From Kiritimatiellia bacterium (GTDB lineage Bacteria; Verrucomicrobiota; Kiritimatiellia; RFP12; UBA1067): a stretch of 33,462 bases of DNA. The stretch lies in assembly GCA_017447805.1 (NCBI GenBank), contig JAFSMR010000057.1, positions 1-33,462 of the forward strand. The letters run 5' to 3'. Below are positions 23,633 through 33,389 of the stretch, piece by piece (position 1 is the first letter of the stretch; every line of letters starts with the position of its first letter). The position numbers and the translations under genes are program-made. The notes under the pieces were generated by a model. It saw only the letters and a list, made by a program, of their open reading frames with translations, was not told where the DNA came from and searched no databases.

Positions 23633-24950
23633 GTTTTGCCTCCATGATTTCAGGGGTCTTGCCTTCGAGATTCAAGCGGACAAGAGGTTCGGTGTTAGAC
23701 ATGCGAACATTGGCCCACCAGCCTTCGGCTTCCCACGCATCGACCGATACGCCGTCAAGCTCGAATACCTTGCAGTTGGGCTTTGCGGAGTAATCGGCTT
23801 TGATCTTCGCGAGGATTTCCGCGGGCGGGGTAGTGGTCTTCGTATTGATTTCGCCAGACTGGCTATACTTCTTGAGCGGCTCGATGAGCTTCGAGAGCGG
23901 CTTATCGCTTGCAGAGACGATATTTGCGAGCGCGAAAGTCGCCATCGAGGAAGATTCCGCAGTGAAGTTGGCCTTGAAATAGTAGTGGCCCGAAAGTTCA
24001 CCTGCGAAAATCGCATCGTTTTCTCTCATTTGCTGCTTGATGAAGCTATGGCCAACGCGGCTCATCATCGGCTTGCCGCCAGCGGCGGCGATCGCCTCTT
24101 CCGCCATCTTCGTAGACCTGAGGTCGTAGAAGCAAGCGGCGCCGGGATTTGTCTTCAGGAGGTCTTGAGAGACGAGCGCGGTAATGAAATCCATGGGGAT
24201 GATATCGCCGTTTTCATCGAGGAAGCCCGCTCTATCGGCATCGCCATCGTAAGCTACGCCGAAAGCATATTTGCCGGGATTTGCCTTCATCAGCTTCTGC
24301 AAATCTTCGAGCGTTTCGCGCTCGAGGGGGTTGGCGGCGTGGTTCGGGAAGTCGCCGTCATATTCGCCATAAAGCGAATCGTAGGTAAGCGGGCTTCCGG
24401 CGAAAGCGCAAGATTCTGCGATGCCCATGCCATTGCCGAAGTCTAGCGCGACATGAAGGGGTCTGGCCATGTGCTCGAAAGTCCTTACGTGAGCGGCATA
24501 TTCTTTGGAAACATCTACCTTGGTAATCGTTCCCTTGACCGGTGCATCTTCGCCAAGGTCGCCGCTCATTACCAGCGCTTCGATATCTTTGATGCCCGTT
24601 GCGCCGGAAATCGGCACAGCGTTCGCGCGGCAAAGTTTGCAACCGTTCCACTCCTTCGTATTATGAGAGGCGGTAATCATGACGGACCCATCCGGCTTGA
24701 GAGTTCCGTTGGCGAAATAGCTCATCGGCGTAGAGGCAAGACCAATATCGATAACATCGACTCCGACATCGGTAAGACCTTTTGCGAAGGCCGCAAAAAG
24801 CGAATCGGAGGACTTTCTGCAGTCGCGTGCGACAACAACTTTTTTGACGCCGGCGAACTTCGCGTAGGCGCGCGCTATTTTCTCAAAAATCGCCTCATCG
24901 AGATCTTTTCCATAGATTCCACGGATATCGTAAGCCTTGAAGATACTCAT
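23601..24950 (-). CDS. Phosphomannomutase/phosphoglucomutase
   Basis: A 449-residue alpha-D-phosphohexomutase that moves phosphate between C6 and C1 of mannose or glucose, feeding GDP-mannose or UDP-glucose and so lipopolysaccharide or capsule. TASHN (catalytic phosphoserine, near residue 94), DGDADR (metal loop, near 236), GELSGHYYF (sugar-binding loop, near 320) and SNTEPLVR (phosphate loop, near 422) are all present. It is the first gene of the operon, 33 bases downstream of a strong promoter, with AAAGGAG before the ATG. Length and motif order fit the bifunctional PMM/PGM group. Confidence 0.93.
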   Translation of the reverse strand: MSIFKAYDIRGIYGKDLDEAIFEKIARAYAKFAGVKKVVVARDCRKSSDSLFAAFAKGLTDVGVDVIDIGLASTPMSYFANGTLKPDGSVMITASHNTKEWNGCKLCRANAVPISGATGIKDIEALVMSGDLGEDAPVKGTITKVDVSKEYAAHVRTFEHMARPLHVALDFGNGMGIAESCAFAGSPLTYDSLYGEYDGDFPNHAANPLERETLEDLQKLMKANPGKYAFGVAYDGDADRAGFLDENGDIIPMDFITALVSQDLLKTNPGAACFYDLRSTKMAEEAIAAAGGKPMMSRVGHSFIKQQMRENDAIFAGELSGHYYFKANFTAESSSMATFALANIVSASDKPLSKLIEPLKKYSQSGEINTKTTTPPAEILAKIKADYSAKPNCKVFELDGVSVDAWEAEGWWANVRMSNTEPLVRLNLEGKTPEIMEAKRDEFLALIRA

Positions 24951-24982
24951 AGTATATTTTCTCCTTTAAGATTATGTTTGCT

Positions 24983-25012
24983 ATTATAGCATTTCTTGCC
25001 CCTGAAAGTCAA
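24983..25012 (-). promoter_or_regulatory. Promoter of the phosphohexomutase-comF operon
   Basis: On the - strand: -35 TTGACT (25007-25012), an 18-base spacer, -10 TATAAT (24983-24988) with extended TG. Divergent from the promoter at 25074-25102. Confidence 0.82.
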
Positions 25013-25073
25013 TGAGGTAAATTATTTTTGGGAATTGCAAAATCGGAAAATAAACCTAAAATTAAACTTTCTA

Positions 25074-25102
25074 TAGACCCGGGCAAGAAGAAATGTTATA
25101 AT
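25074..25102 (+). promoter_or_regulatory. Promoter of the 653-residue unknown gene
   Basis: -10 TATAAT (25097-25102) with extended TG and a modest -35 TAGACC (25074-25079), 17-base spacer. The expected RNA start is near 25109, only about four bases before the ATG at 25113. Confidence 0.7.
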
Positions 25103-25112
25103 ACATGCCGTT

Positions 25113-27074
25113 ATGAAGATACTAGGCGAAAAAATATTTGCGCGCAACGCCGATGGGGAGCTCGTAAGCCGTGTTGGTACGATCTTTCTGAAGACGCTCG
25201 GGCTTGTTACTCGTGCGGGCGTTCACGCCATGCAACGCGTAATGTGGCTTGATGAAATCAACGCCGAAAGAACACGCGCAGGGCTTGAGACAATGACCCC
25301 TGAAGAAGAGGATGCTGAGCTCGCCCAATCGGTAGATTTGGTCTTTACCGAAGATTTGGTCCTTATCAGGCCAGATCCAATGCACATGGATTTGGCGCTG
25401 AAGGCGGAGGAGGAGCTACAAAAGCTCGTCTCTAAGAGGAAGATTCGTTATCTGAATACCCACTCTGCGAAAGTTCGCAACGCCTTGCGCGCGCGCGGCG
25501 AAAATTGGCGAATGGCGATGGCGCCTATTTCGCAGGAAGATATGCGTAAGCAGATCGAAAGTTCTCGCGTTGCAATAGATGGCGAAAGGATTTATTACTA
25601 CAACCACGCTACCGGTACGCGCTATCTAACGGCTGCGGGGTGCGCCGGATTCGATAAGCTCTCGCCGGAACATTTCCGCGCGCAGGTAAAAGAGGCGCAA
25701 ACTCTCATGATGCGCCGCAATCGTTTCGGGATGCCGGAAGTCGATCTCTTCCCGGTAACTACCCCGATAGAGATTAAGCAAGAGTTCAAGTCGATAGATG
25801 TAGATAGTTTGAGCGATGACGAGCTACATGAGGCGATAAAGCGAAACTACTTGAACTGGCGCATGACCATGCCGCCGGAACTTCGCGATGAAAGCGTGGA
25901 AAATTTCGCGTGGCGCAACGAAATGAGCCGCACTCTTTCTTCGGGGCCGAACGATACTACCGCCGACGAGCGCGATTTGATACAGGGCATTTCGCCGGAG
26001 TTCTATCGTCAGATCGCGTGGCTGCCTGGCGCGCAGGTCGATAGAGGGCAGCTCATCTTCGATTCGATTTGGGATGAATATAATCGAACTCGCGACCCCG
26101 AACTGGAAGAGCTTTGCGATATGAGAGCAAGGTTGCTCATCTTCGATTTCTTGAGATATTTTAGCGATGTCGAATACATGAATGTCGGGCGAATTGTCCG
26201 TTCGCTTGCACGCGATCCGATTGAAGGTTCGAGGCGCGGCTCTGTTTATATGATTCAGGTAAAGACCGGCGATAAACCGATGGCCGCTACTTTTATGTTG
26301 CGATTTATGAAGTGGGGCACGGCCGAGCATCTCGATGAGGGCAAAGATTTATTGCGCTCGATGTTCGAAGCAAACGAATACTACGATTATGTTCTTGATC
26401 GCCGATTGATGTGCCGTCAGCTTGGTATGAATCTGCCGCCGAGAATTGGCGTAGGGCAACTTGCAGAGCCTTATAATGGCTCCAATAGCCAGTATCGCGG
26501 AACAACAGTAAGAACCTGCTATACGGTTCGTCCCTACATAAACGGTATCGCCTCGGATAAAATTCTGCCGGCGCGATTCCATAACCCTGCCTTTGCGTTG
26601 AAGTTCGCTTCTCTTATGGGTGAGGCCGCGGCAATAGATTTGATTGTCGGCAGGCTTTCTTCGGAAACGAAAGAAAATCGCTTCGATAAATATTACGAAG
26701 TCGTGCAGATGGGCGAGGATGGTCTTCCTGCGAAAGTTGTCGTCGTTAACCACGCTGGCGCTTTTGTAAATTACGAAGGTCCTTTGGAAGAAGCCGTCGC
26801 TCCTTACGCGAATGTAGTAAAGCGCCGCAAAGAATTTGTCAGCGACTACCCGTCTTTTGCGCAAGCTTATGTTGAATCTTTCCGTAAATGCATCGAGAAG
26901 ACGCAAGCCGATTACCGCGCGAGAAAACAAGGCTACGATGAGCTTTTGTTGCATCGTCCATTCGATGTCGGTGGATCTGGCGCGTATCGTTGGTCAAAGA
27001 TTCTCGAGAGGCTGAATAATTGCGAAGCCGGAAAAATCGCGTCTTTACTTGCAAAGGCGATTGAAGAAGAGTAG
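25113..27074 (+). CDS. Unrecognised 653-residue protein, possible kinase-like fold
   Basis: A long soluble protein without signal peptide or membrane segment that I do not recognise. The N-terminal 100 residues are helical and charged. In the C-terminal third, GEAAAIDLIVGRLSSETKEN followed about 30 residues later by VVVNHAGAF recalls the layout of PI3/4-kinase-like or HipA-like catalytic loops (DRHxxN then a D-loop), but the DRH and metal aspartate are missing, so any such domain would be inactive. This is weak evidence. The start has no ribosome site and sits almost at the predicted RNA start, so it may be read from a leaderless message. The OppB-like gene follows after 14 bases. Confidence 0.6.
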   Translation: MKILGEKIFARNADGELVSRVGTIFLKTLGLVTRAGVHAMQRVMWLDEINAERTRAGLETMTPEEEDAELAQSVDLVFTEDLVLIRPDPMHMDLALKAEEELQKLVSKRKIRYLNTHSAKVRNALRARGENWRMAMAPISQEDMRKQIESSRVAIDGERIYYYNHATGTRYLTAAGCAGFDKLSPEHFRAQVKEAQTLMMRRNRFGMPEVDLFPVTTPIEIKQEFKSIDVDSLSDDELHEAIKRNYLNWRMTMPPELRDESVENFAWRNEMSRTLSSGPNDTTADERDLIQGISPEFYRQIAWLPGAQVDRGQLIFDSIWDEYNRTRDPELEELCDMRARLLIFDFLRYFSDVEYMNVGRIVRSLARDPIEGSRRGSVYMIQVKTGDKPMAATFMLRFMKWGTAEHLDEGKDLLRSMFEANEYYDYVLDRRLMCRQLGMNLPPRIGVGQLAEPYNGSNSQYRGTTVRTCYTVRPYINGIASDKILPARFHNPAFALKFASLMGEAAAIDLIVGRLSSETKENRFDKYYEVVQMGEDGLPAKVVVVNHAGAFVNYEGPLEEAVAPYANVVKRRKEFVSDYPSFAQAYVESFRKCIEKTQADYRARKQGYDELLLHRPFDVGGSGAYRWSKILERLNNCEAGKIASLLAKAIEEE

Positions 27075-27088
27075 AAGAACAAGAGAAG

Positions 27089-28036
27089 ATGCTGCGCTAC
27101 GCTATTAAGAGAATCTTGCAGTCGGTTCCGACTACATTCGGAATATTGCTTCTTACATTCGTTCTTTTTAACGTAGCGATAGGCTCTTCCCCTGCGCAGA
27201 CGATTCTCGGCAAAAACGCGAGCAAAAAATCCATCGAAGAATTCAACCACCGCTTTGGCTATGATAAACCGCTTATATTCGGCGAGGGAGATTTTTTCGA
27301 TAGCCAATTCTTTTCGTTCATCACAAATCTCGCGAAAGGGGAGCTAGGGTATTCGCTAGAACTCGATGCTCCTGTTTCGCAAGTGTTGAAAGAAGGAGTT
27401 GGGCCAAGCCTTTCGCTAACCGTGCCTATTCTTGTTGGAGGAACAATTCTTGCGCTGATGTTTGCTCTGATTGCCGCAGCTACGCGCTCTAAATTCCCCG
27501 ATAAAGCGATATTGGTAGTTTCTACGATTCTGATGAGCGTCAATTACGTAATTTGGGTTATTGCCGGTCAATTCTTGCTTTCATTTAAACTTGGCGCATT
27601 TCCTGTTTGGGGTTATGAGGGCGCGGCATTTCTCGTTTTGCCGGTTTTGATAGGAATTTTCAGTTCGCTTGGTATGGATATTCGATTTTTCAGAACTGCT
27701 ATTCTCGATGAAATTTATAAACCGTATGTCTTAACGGCCCGTTCCAAAGGAATCAAAAAGAGCGTTATACTTGTTCGGCACGTCTTGCGCAACGCTTTGA
27801 TACCGATAGTTACGTATATTTCGCTTTCTATTCCATATCTTTTCACGGGGTCGCTTTTGCTCGAGAGCTACTTTGGCATTCCCGGTCTTGGCTCGGTATC
27901 GATAAACGCCATCCATTCCTCTGATATGGCTGTAGTTAGAGCCGTAGTCGTCCTTGGCGCTCTTTTATATCAATTCGTAAATCTCGCTACGGATTTGGCG
28001 TATGCGTTTCTGGATCCTCAAGTAAGGCTGAAATAA
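27089..28036 (+). CDS. OppB/DppB-type ABC transporter permease
   Basis: A 315-residue inner-membrane permease of peptide/nickel-type ABC importers. It shows the first helix after LRYAIKRILQSVPT, the FGYDKPL block, six hydrophobic segments and the cytoplasmic loop TARSKGIKKSVILVRHVLRNA, which contacts the ATPase. AAGAGAAG precedes the ATG. It normally works with an OppC permease, two ATPases and a binding protein, none of which follow: the next gene is convergent two bases away. The rest of the transporter must be elsewhere. The substrate could be peptides or nickel; sequence alone does not decide. Confidence 0.88.
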   Translation: MLRYAIKRILQSVPTTFGILLLTFVLFNVAIGSSPAQTILGKNASKKSIEEFNHRFGYDKPLIFGEGDFFDSQFFSFITNLAKGELGYSLELDAPVSQVLKEGVGPSLSLTVPILVGGTILALMFALIAAATRSKFPDKAILVVSTILMSVNYVIWVIAGQFLLSFKLGAFPVWGYEGAAFLVLPVLIGIFSSLGMDIRFFRTAILDEIYKPYVLTARSKGIKKSVILVRHVLRNALIPIVTYISLSIPYLFTGSLLLESYFGIPGLGSVSINAIHSSDMAVVRAVVVLGALLYQFVNLATDLAYAFLDPQVRLK

Positions 28037-28038
28037 GA

Positions 28039-29718
28039 TTATTTGCCGCCTGCGAGCGCTTCGGCTATATTCAAGTAATAGGCGCGAGTTCTTTCGTAGG
28101 CATTGATGATATCAAGCTCGCCTAACACTCTCAATGGCGAACCGGAATCATCAGGGCCAATGCGTCCTACTTGAATCCGGCGGCATTCACGCGTCAATTC
28201 GTGAATTTGGCGTGATTCGTTCTGAATCGCTTCAACATCGATTCTTGGACGCGGCGAGCGAATCCAAGGCGAAATCGTTTCGATGAAACCGAATATTCTA
28301 TCATGAAGACGCAAAATCAGAGTGCGCGATTCATCAGACATCCTTTGGTTTTCGCGCTTTAGGCGCTTTACTACCTTGAGCACTTGCGCCGCTTCGTCTG
28401 AGGCAGATTCGAGTTCATCGGTAATTCTGAGGAGTCTGCGTGCACGATCTGCCACAAAGCTCGCGAGTCGTTTTTTCATTACGCCGCCAAGGTATTCTGT
28501 AACTTCCCTCTGCACATTGTCGAGAATATCTTCGCGGTGGATTATGTGGCGCTCGACATCATCTTCGGCTTCTTCGGTAAGAACCTTTCTTACACAACCA
28601 AAGAGATCGATATTGGAATCTCGCATAAACTGAACCTCGACTAGCGCTAGATCGCATGCAACAATAGGTGAAATGCTGCCGGTTTTCAGTGCGGAAAGAT
28701 GAGGCTTTTCATCTTCCTTTTGCGGAATAATCTTTTCTATAAGTGCGGTAAAGGGTTTCGCAAGCGGGAAGAATAGCGCGCCGCGCAAAACAGAAAATAT
28801 CGTATCTGTTACGGCAATCGGCGCCATTATGCCAAGTAGCATCGGTCCTTTATCGGTCATTGTTACTGCGTTCCAAGCAGGGAATAGAGCCTTGCCCAAT
28901 GGAACCATTATAGGCAATACGAAAGGCAAGAACACTAACGAACCAAGAAAGTTCGATAATGTATGCGAAAGGGCAGTTCGCTTGGCGGCAGCAGTCGAAC
29001 CAATCGCCGCGAGCCATGCCGTCATAGTTGTTCCTACATTAGCCCCGAATAGAATCGAAATCGCCGTCTCGTAACCTATCAATTGCTGCGAGGCGAGAGT
29101 CATGCCGATTGCAATAGTCGCGGCGGAACTTTGGATTACAGCCGTAAAAATCGCCGCGACGAATGCGACTAAAGCAACGCCGAGGAAGCTGTTGGCATCC
29201 ATGTTCGTTAGCGCATTGCGCACGGCTTCGTTTTGGCGAATCGGCGTTACGCCCTTGGACATGAAATACATTCCTAAGAATACCAACCCTAAACCCAGCA
29301 GCGCAAAGCCGAGGTTGTGGAGTTTTTCGTTTCTTATAAAGAAATAGAGTATTCCGCCAAGCCCTATGCCGATCAGACCGAGTATTTGCGGGTCAGGCGC
29401 GAATGCAACAATCCAGACTGTTGCAGTTGTGCCTACATTGGCGCCGATTATTACATTGAACGCTTGGCTTAGTGTCATGAACCCGGAAGAAACAAAACTT
29501 ACGAGCATGACCGTAATTACCGAAGAGGATTGCACCAACATAGTTGAAAAGATGCCAGTTCCAACTCCTGCCGAGCGGTGGGTAGTCGCAAACGCCATGA
29601 AACGCCTTAGCCCGTGCCCGGCAACTGATTGCAAACCTTCAGATAGATTCTTCATTCCCAGAAGGAATATGCCTAATCCTCCTAGTACAATAACGGGAAC
29701 CATCAATAGTTCATTCAT
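28039..29718 (-). CDS. Na+/phosphate cotransporter with PhoU-like tail
   Basis: A 559-residue NptA/YjbB-type transporter. The first 340 residues are membrane helices with the duplicated Na/Pi motif (MLVQSSSVITVMLVSFV and IQSSAATIAIGMTLA, each with the QSS signature), followed by GANVGTT repeats. The C-terminal 200 residues form a PhoU-like helical domain on the cytoplasmic side. It moves phosphate coupled to sodium. It has its own promoter at 29753-29781 and is convergent with the OppB-like gene. Confidence 0.9.
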   Translation of the reverse strand: MNELLMVPVIVLGGLGIFLLGMKNLSEGLQSVAGHGLRRFMAFATTHRSAGVGTGIFSTMLVQSSSVITVMLVSFVSSGFMTLSQAFNVIIGANVGTTATVWIVAFAPDPQILGLIGIGLGGILYFFIRNEKLHNLGFALLGLGLVFLGMYFMSKGVTPIRQNEAVRNALTNMDANSFLGVALVAFVAAIFTAVIQSSAATIAIGMTLASQQLIGYETAISILFGANVGTTMTAWLAAIGSTAAAKRTALSHTLSNFLGSLVFLPFVLPIMVPLGKALFPAWNAVTMTDKGPMLLGIMAPIAVTDTIFSVLRGALFFPLAKPFTALIEKIIPQKEDEKPHLSALKTGSISPIVACDLALVEVQFMRDSNIDLFGCVRKVLTEEAEDDVERHIIHREDILDNVQREVTEYLGGVMKKRLASFVADRARRLLRITDELESASDEAAQVLKVVKRLKRENQRMSDESRTLILRLHDRIFGFIETISPWIRSPRPRIDVEAIQNESRQIHELTRECRRIQVGRIGPDDSGSPLRVLGELDIINAYERTRAYYLNIAEALAGGK

Positions 29719-29752
29719 CTTCTATACTTGCTTATTTGAGTGAACGCGCAGT

Positions 29753-29781
29753 ATTGTATCATATTAGCGGGTTTAGGGCAA
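29753..29781 (-). promoter_or_regulatory. Promoter of the Na+/phosphate cotransporter gene
   Basis: On the - strand: -35 TTGCCC (29776-29781), 17-base spacer, -10 TACAAT (29753-29758) with extended TG. The -35 lies in TACCCCCTTG (29779-29788), a block also found at the rpsA promoter and at the promoter at 33352. Confidence 0.65.
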
Positions 29782-29850
29782 GGGGGTAGGGCAAAATTTT
29801 ACTCTATTCATTAAATCGTCGCAAGCGGGTAAATGATGGGGTAAAAGTAT

Positions 29851-29927
29851 TGGTCGGAGCGGAGGGATTTGAACCCTCGACTTTTTGCTCCCGAAGCAAA
29901 CGCGCTACCAGGCTGCGCTACGCTCCG
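29851..29927 (-). tRNA. tRNA-Pro (anticodon CGG)
   Basis: The - strand folds as a 77-base tRNA with encoded CCA. The acceptor stem is CGGAGCG/CGCTCCG, the D arm has AGCGCAGCCTGGTAGCGC, the anticodon stem TTTGC/GCAAA holds loop TTCGGGA, and the T arm contains GGTTCAAATCC. Anticodon CGG is at 29891-29893 (+ strand CCG) and reads the proline codon CCG. Confidence 0.95.
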
Positions 29928-29966
29928 ACTCGCGGGAGTCTTGCCTTTATGTGCAAAACGGCGGAT

Positions 29967-29996
29967 ATTATATCATTTTTTCGCTCGTGGTGTCAA
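29967..29996 (-). promoter_or_regulatory. Promoter of the tRNA-Pro gene
   Basis: On the - strand: consensus -35 TTGACA (29991-29996), 18-base spacer, consensus -10 TATAAT (29967-29972) with extended TG. The best match to consensus in the window. Confidence 0.85.
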
Positions 29997-30006
29997 CCAG
30001 GGATCG

Positions 30007-30040
30007 AAAATTTCGATAAATTTCGATAAATTTTTGATAA
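30007..30040. repeat. Short AT-rich tandem repeat between tRNA-Pro and rpsA
   Basis: Two exact and one imperfect copy of a 10-base unit TTTCGATAAA. It lies 50 bases upstream of the rpsA -35 and could serve as an UP-type element. Confidence 0.4.
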
Positions 30041-30090
30041 GGCCGGATAAAAGGCAAGGATGCCAAAAGGCAAAAAAATCAAATACCCCC

Positions 30091-30120
30091 TTGTCATGGG
30101 GCGGTAAAATATGCTATAAT
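30091..30120 (+). promoter_or_regulatory. Promoter of rpsA
   Basis: -35 TTGTCA (30091-30096), 18-base spacer, -10 TATAAT (30115-30120) with extended TG. The -35 is embedded in TACCCCCTTG followed by GGGG, an inverted repeat that also appears at 33347-33362. The bases after the -10 are GC-rich (TCCCGCTCCG), as in stringently controlled promoters. The leader of about 70 bases holds a small AACGG/CCGTT hairpin at 30150-30166. Confidence 0.82.
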
Positions 30121-30198
30121 TCCCGCTCCGTGCTCAAAAACGAGGCGGAAACGGCTGAAACCCGTTATCATTAACAAACCTAAGTAAAGTTGGTAAAT

Positions 30199-31956
30199 AT
30201 GGCAGTACGCAGACCCACAGCTCCCTCGGAACGTTCCGCGGCGATGGCTGAATTGCTCGGTGAATCGGGCGGGGAAATTCAATTCAAAAACGGTAGCGTT
30301 GTAGAAGGTACCGTTAGTGCAATCAAAGATGACGATGTATTTATAGACATCGGTTACAAGAGTGAAGGCGCGGTTCCGCTCGCAGAGTTCGGGCCGGATG
30401 CCTCTGTAAAAGTTGGCGACAAAGTAACGGTTATGCTTGTGCAGCTCGAAAACGATAAGACTGGCGTCGTAGAGCTCTCGAAGAAGCGTGCCGATGAAAA
30501 GATTCGTTGGGAAAAGATTCTCACCCATTATGTCGAAGGGTGCGTTGTTACGGGAACGGTCAAGAGCGCTGTTCGTGGCGGCTTGCTCGTTGCAATCGAC
30601 GATATCGAAGCGTTCCTTCCCGGCAGCCAGATCGAGGTTGCTCCGGTTAAGGACCTCGAACCCTATGTTGGTCAGACCTACGATTTCAAAGTCATTAAGA
30701 TTTCTAGCGAAAGGCGCAACCTTATCGTCTCCAGACGCGAGCTTATCGAAGGAACTCTTGCCGAAAAGAAAGCCGAGCTCCTTGATAACCTCCAGAAGGG
30801 CGATATCCGCAAGGGCCGCGTGAAGAACATCACCGATTTCGGCGCATTCATCGATCTCGATGGTCTCGATGGTCTTCTTCATATCACCGATATGAGCTGG
30901 GGCAGAATCAAGCACCCGAGCGAAATTCTCAAGGTCGGCCAGGAACTCGATGTGATGGTTCTCGATATCGATCGCGACCGCGAGAGGATTTCTCTTGGCC
31001 TCAAGCAGATGAGCTCGAATCCTTGGGATTCTATCGAAGAGCGCTTCCCGGTCGGTTCGCGCGTTTCCGGCAAGGTCGTCAACCTCGCGGCTTACGGCGC
31101 GTTCATCGAAATCGCTCCTGGAATCGAAGGCCTCGTTCATATCAGCGAATTCAGCTGGACCAAGCGCATTGCCCGTGCAAGCGATATGCTTAATATCGGC
31201 GATGAAGTTCAGGTCGTCGTTCTTTCCGTCGATGTCGAAAACCAAAAGATCGCCCTCGGCATCCGTCAGACCCAGGTCAATCCTTGGGATACGGTTCAGG
31301 AGCGCTTCCCGGTCGGTTCGAAGATCAAGGGAAGAGTTCGCAACTTCACGGCTTACGGCGCGTTTGTCGAACTTGAAGAAGGTATCGATGGCATGGTCCA
31401 CGTCAGCGATATGAGCTGGACGAGGAAGATCAATCATCCTTCCGAATGCCTCCAGAAGGGACAGGAAATCGAAGCTGTCATTCTCGACATCAACACGAAG
31501 GAACAGAGGATTTCGCTTGGCCTCAAGCAGGCGCAGGTCGATCCTTGGTCGGATATCTCCAGCCGTTATCCGGTTGGCGCAACCGTAAAGGGCAAGGTTA
31601 CCAAGGTCGCTTCGTTCGGCGCATTCATCGCGCTCGAAGATGGCGTAGATGGCCTCGTTCACATTTCGCAGATCAGCGATCAGCGCGTTGACAAGGTAAA
31701 GGATGCTCTTGAAGTTGGTCAGGAAGTCGAAGCTCGTGTTATTCGCGTAGACCGCGCAGAACGCCGCATCGGTCTTTCTATCCGCGCAATGACGATGTCC
31801 GACGCCGAAATCAAGGCTCTCGAAGCAGAAGCCGCTGGTGAAACGCCTGAGCCGATTTCGTCCTCTACGGCAGGTAGCGAAGGTCTCGGCGGGCTTAGCG
31901 CCGCTTTCGATAACGCATTCGCCAATGTTGAATGGCAACCTGGCGAGAACAAGTAA
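30199..31956 (+). CDS. rpsA: 30S ribosomal protein S1
   Basis: A 585-residue S1 with six S1 RNA-binding repeats. The first two are the divergent, ribosome-anchoring ones (GSVVEGTV, VVTGTV); repeats three to six are strongly alike, each with GAF(I/V) and LVHIS-type blocks and ending in ISLGLKQ-like strands. S1 brings mRNA to the small subunit, above all when the ribosome site is weak. The ATG at 30199 is preferred over a TTG at 30190; the ribosome site is weak, as is common for autoregulated rpsA. Codon use is strongly biased, a sign of high expression. Followed by rpmB after 21 bases. Confidence 0.95.
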   Translation: MAVRRPTAPSERSAAMAELLGESGGEIQFKNGSVVEGTVSAIKDDDVFIDIGYKSEGAVPLAEFGPDASVKVGDKVTVMLVQLENDKTGVVELSKKRADEKIRWEKILTHYVEGCVVTGTVKSAVRGGLLVAIDDIEAFLPGSQIEVAPVKDLEPYVGQTYDFKVIKISSERRNLIVSRRELIEGTLAEKKAELLDNLQKGDIRKGRVKNITDFGAFIDLDGLDGLLHITDMSWGRIKHPSEILKVGQELDVMVLDIDRDRERISLGLKQMSSNPWDSIEERFPVGSRVSGKVVNLAAYGAFIEIAPGIEGLVHISEFSWTKRIARASDMLNIGDEVQVVVLSVDVENQKIALGIRQTQVNPWDTVQERFPVGSKIKGRVRNFTAYGAFVELEEGIDGMVHVSDMSWTRKINHPSECLQKGQEIEAVILDINTKEQRISLGLKQAQVDPWSDISSRYPVGATVKGKVTKVASFGAFIALEDGVDGLVHISQISDQRVDKVKDALEVGQEVEARVIRVDRAERRIGLSIRAMTMSDAEIKALEAEAAGETPEPISSSTAGSEGLGGLSAAFDNAFANVEWQPGENK

Positions 31957-31977
31957 AAGGGAAAGGAACTTAAGATT

Positions 31978-32205
31978 ATGTCAAGAGTTTGCGAAATTTG
32001 CGGTAAAGGCCCCTCTACGGGCAATGTGATTGTGCGCAAGGGTTCGCCAAAGTATAAAGGCGGTATCGGTTTGCACACGACCGGCATTACCAAGCGTCGC
32101 TTCCTTCCTAACTTGAGGAGCGTCAAAGTTACCGATGCCAAGGGCAACACCAAGCGCGTTTGCGTATGCGCTCGCTGCTTGAAGAGCGGTAAGCTTGCAA
32201 AGTAA
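31978..32205 (+). CDS. rpmB: 50S ribosomal protein L28
   Basis: A 75-residue L28 that starts MSRVCEICGKGP and ends in a CVCARCLKSGK block. The two CxxC pairs mark the zinc-binding form of the protein. AAGGAA precedes the ATG. It lies 21 bases after rpsA with no promoter between, so both are probably on one message. Confidence 0.95.
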   Translation: MSRVCEICGKGPSTGNVIVRKGSPKYKGGIGLHTTGITKRRFLPNLRSVKVTDAKGNTKRVCVCARCLKSGKLAK

Positions 32206-32212
32206 TAACTAA

Positions 32213-33253
<1,041 letters not shown>

Positions 33254-33277
33254 TCGCAAATTAGCGCGATATGAAAG

Positions 33278-33312
33278 GATGGCCACGCATTATTCGCGCG
33301 GCCATCTTTTTT
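33278..33312 (+). terminator. Rho-independent terminator after gapA
   Basis: Stem GATGGCC (33278-33284) and GGCCATC (33300-33306), with a GC-rich loop that can extend the stem, followed by six T. It should end the rpsA-rpmB-gapA message. Confidence 0.88.
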
Positions 33313-33351
33313 CTATGCAGAAAAAAATTTTCAAAAATAAAAAATACCCCC

Positions 33352-33381
33352 TTGACCGTGGGGGGTAAAAAATGGTATAAT
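33352..33381 (+). promoter_or_regulatory. Strong promoter at the right edge, probably for rRNA
   Basis: -35 TTGACC (33352-33357), 18-base spacer, -10 TATAAT (33376-33381) with extended TG, then a GC-rich start region. The -35 lies in the same TACCCCCTTG...GGGG block as the rpsA promoter. The transcribed leader continues to the window end without a reading frame. Confidence 0.8.
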
Positions 33382-33389
33382 ATGCGCCC

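Noticed and set aside
30010..30040. Possible CRISPR-like repeat
   Set aside because: Units of 10 bases in direct tandem without spacers; no CRISPR array anywhere in the window.
30094..31938. 614-codon open frame on the - strand opposite rpsA
   Set aside because: It mirrors the strongly biased codons of rpsA, has no family signature and no ribosome site; rpsA is unmistakable.
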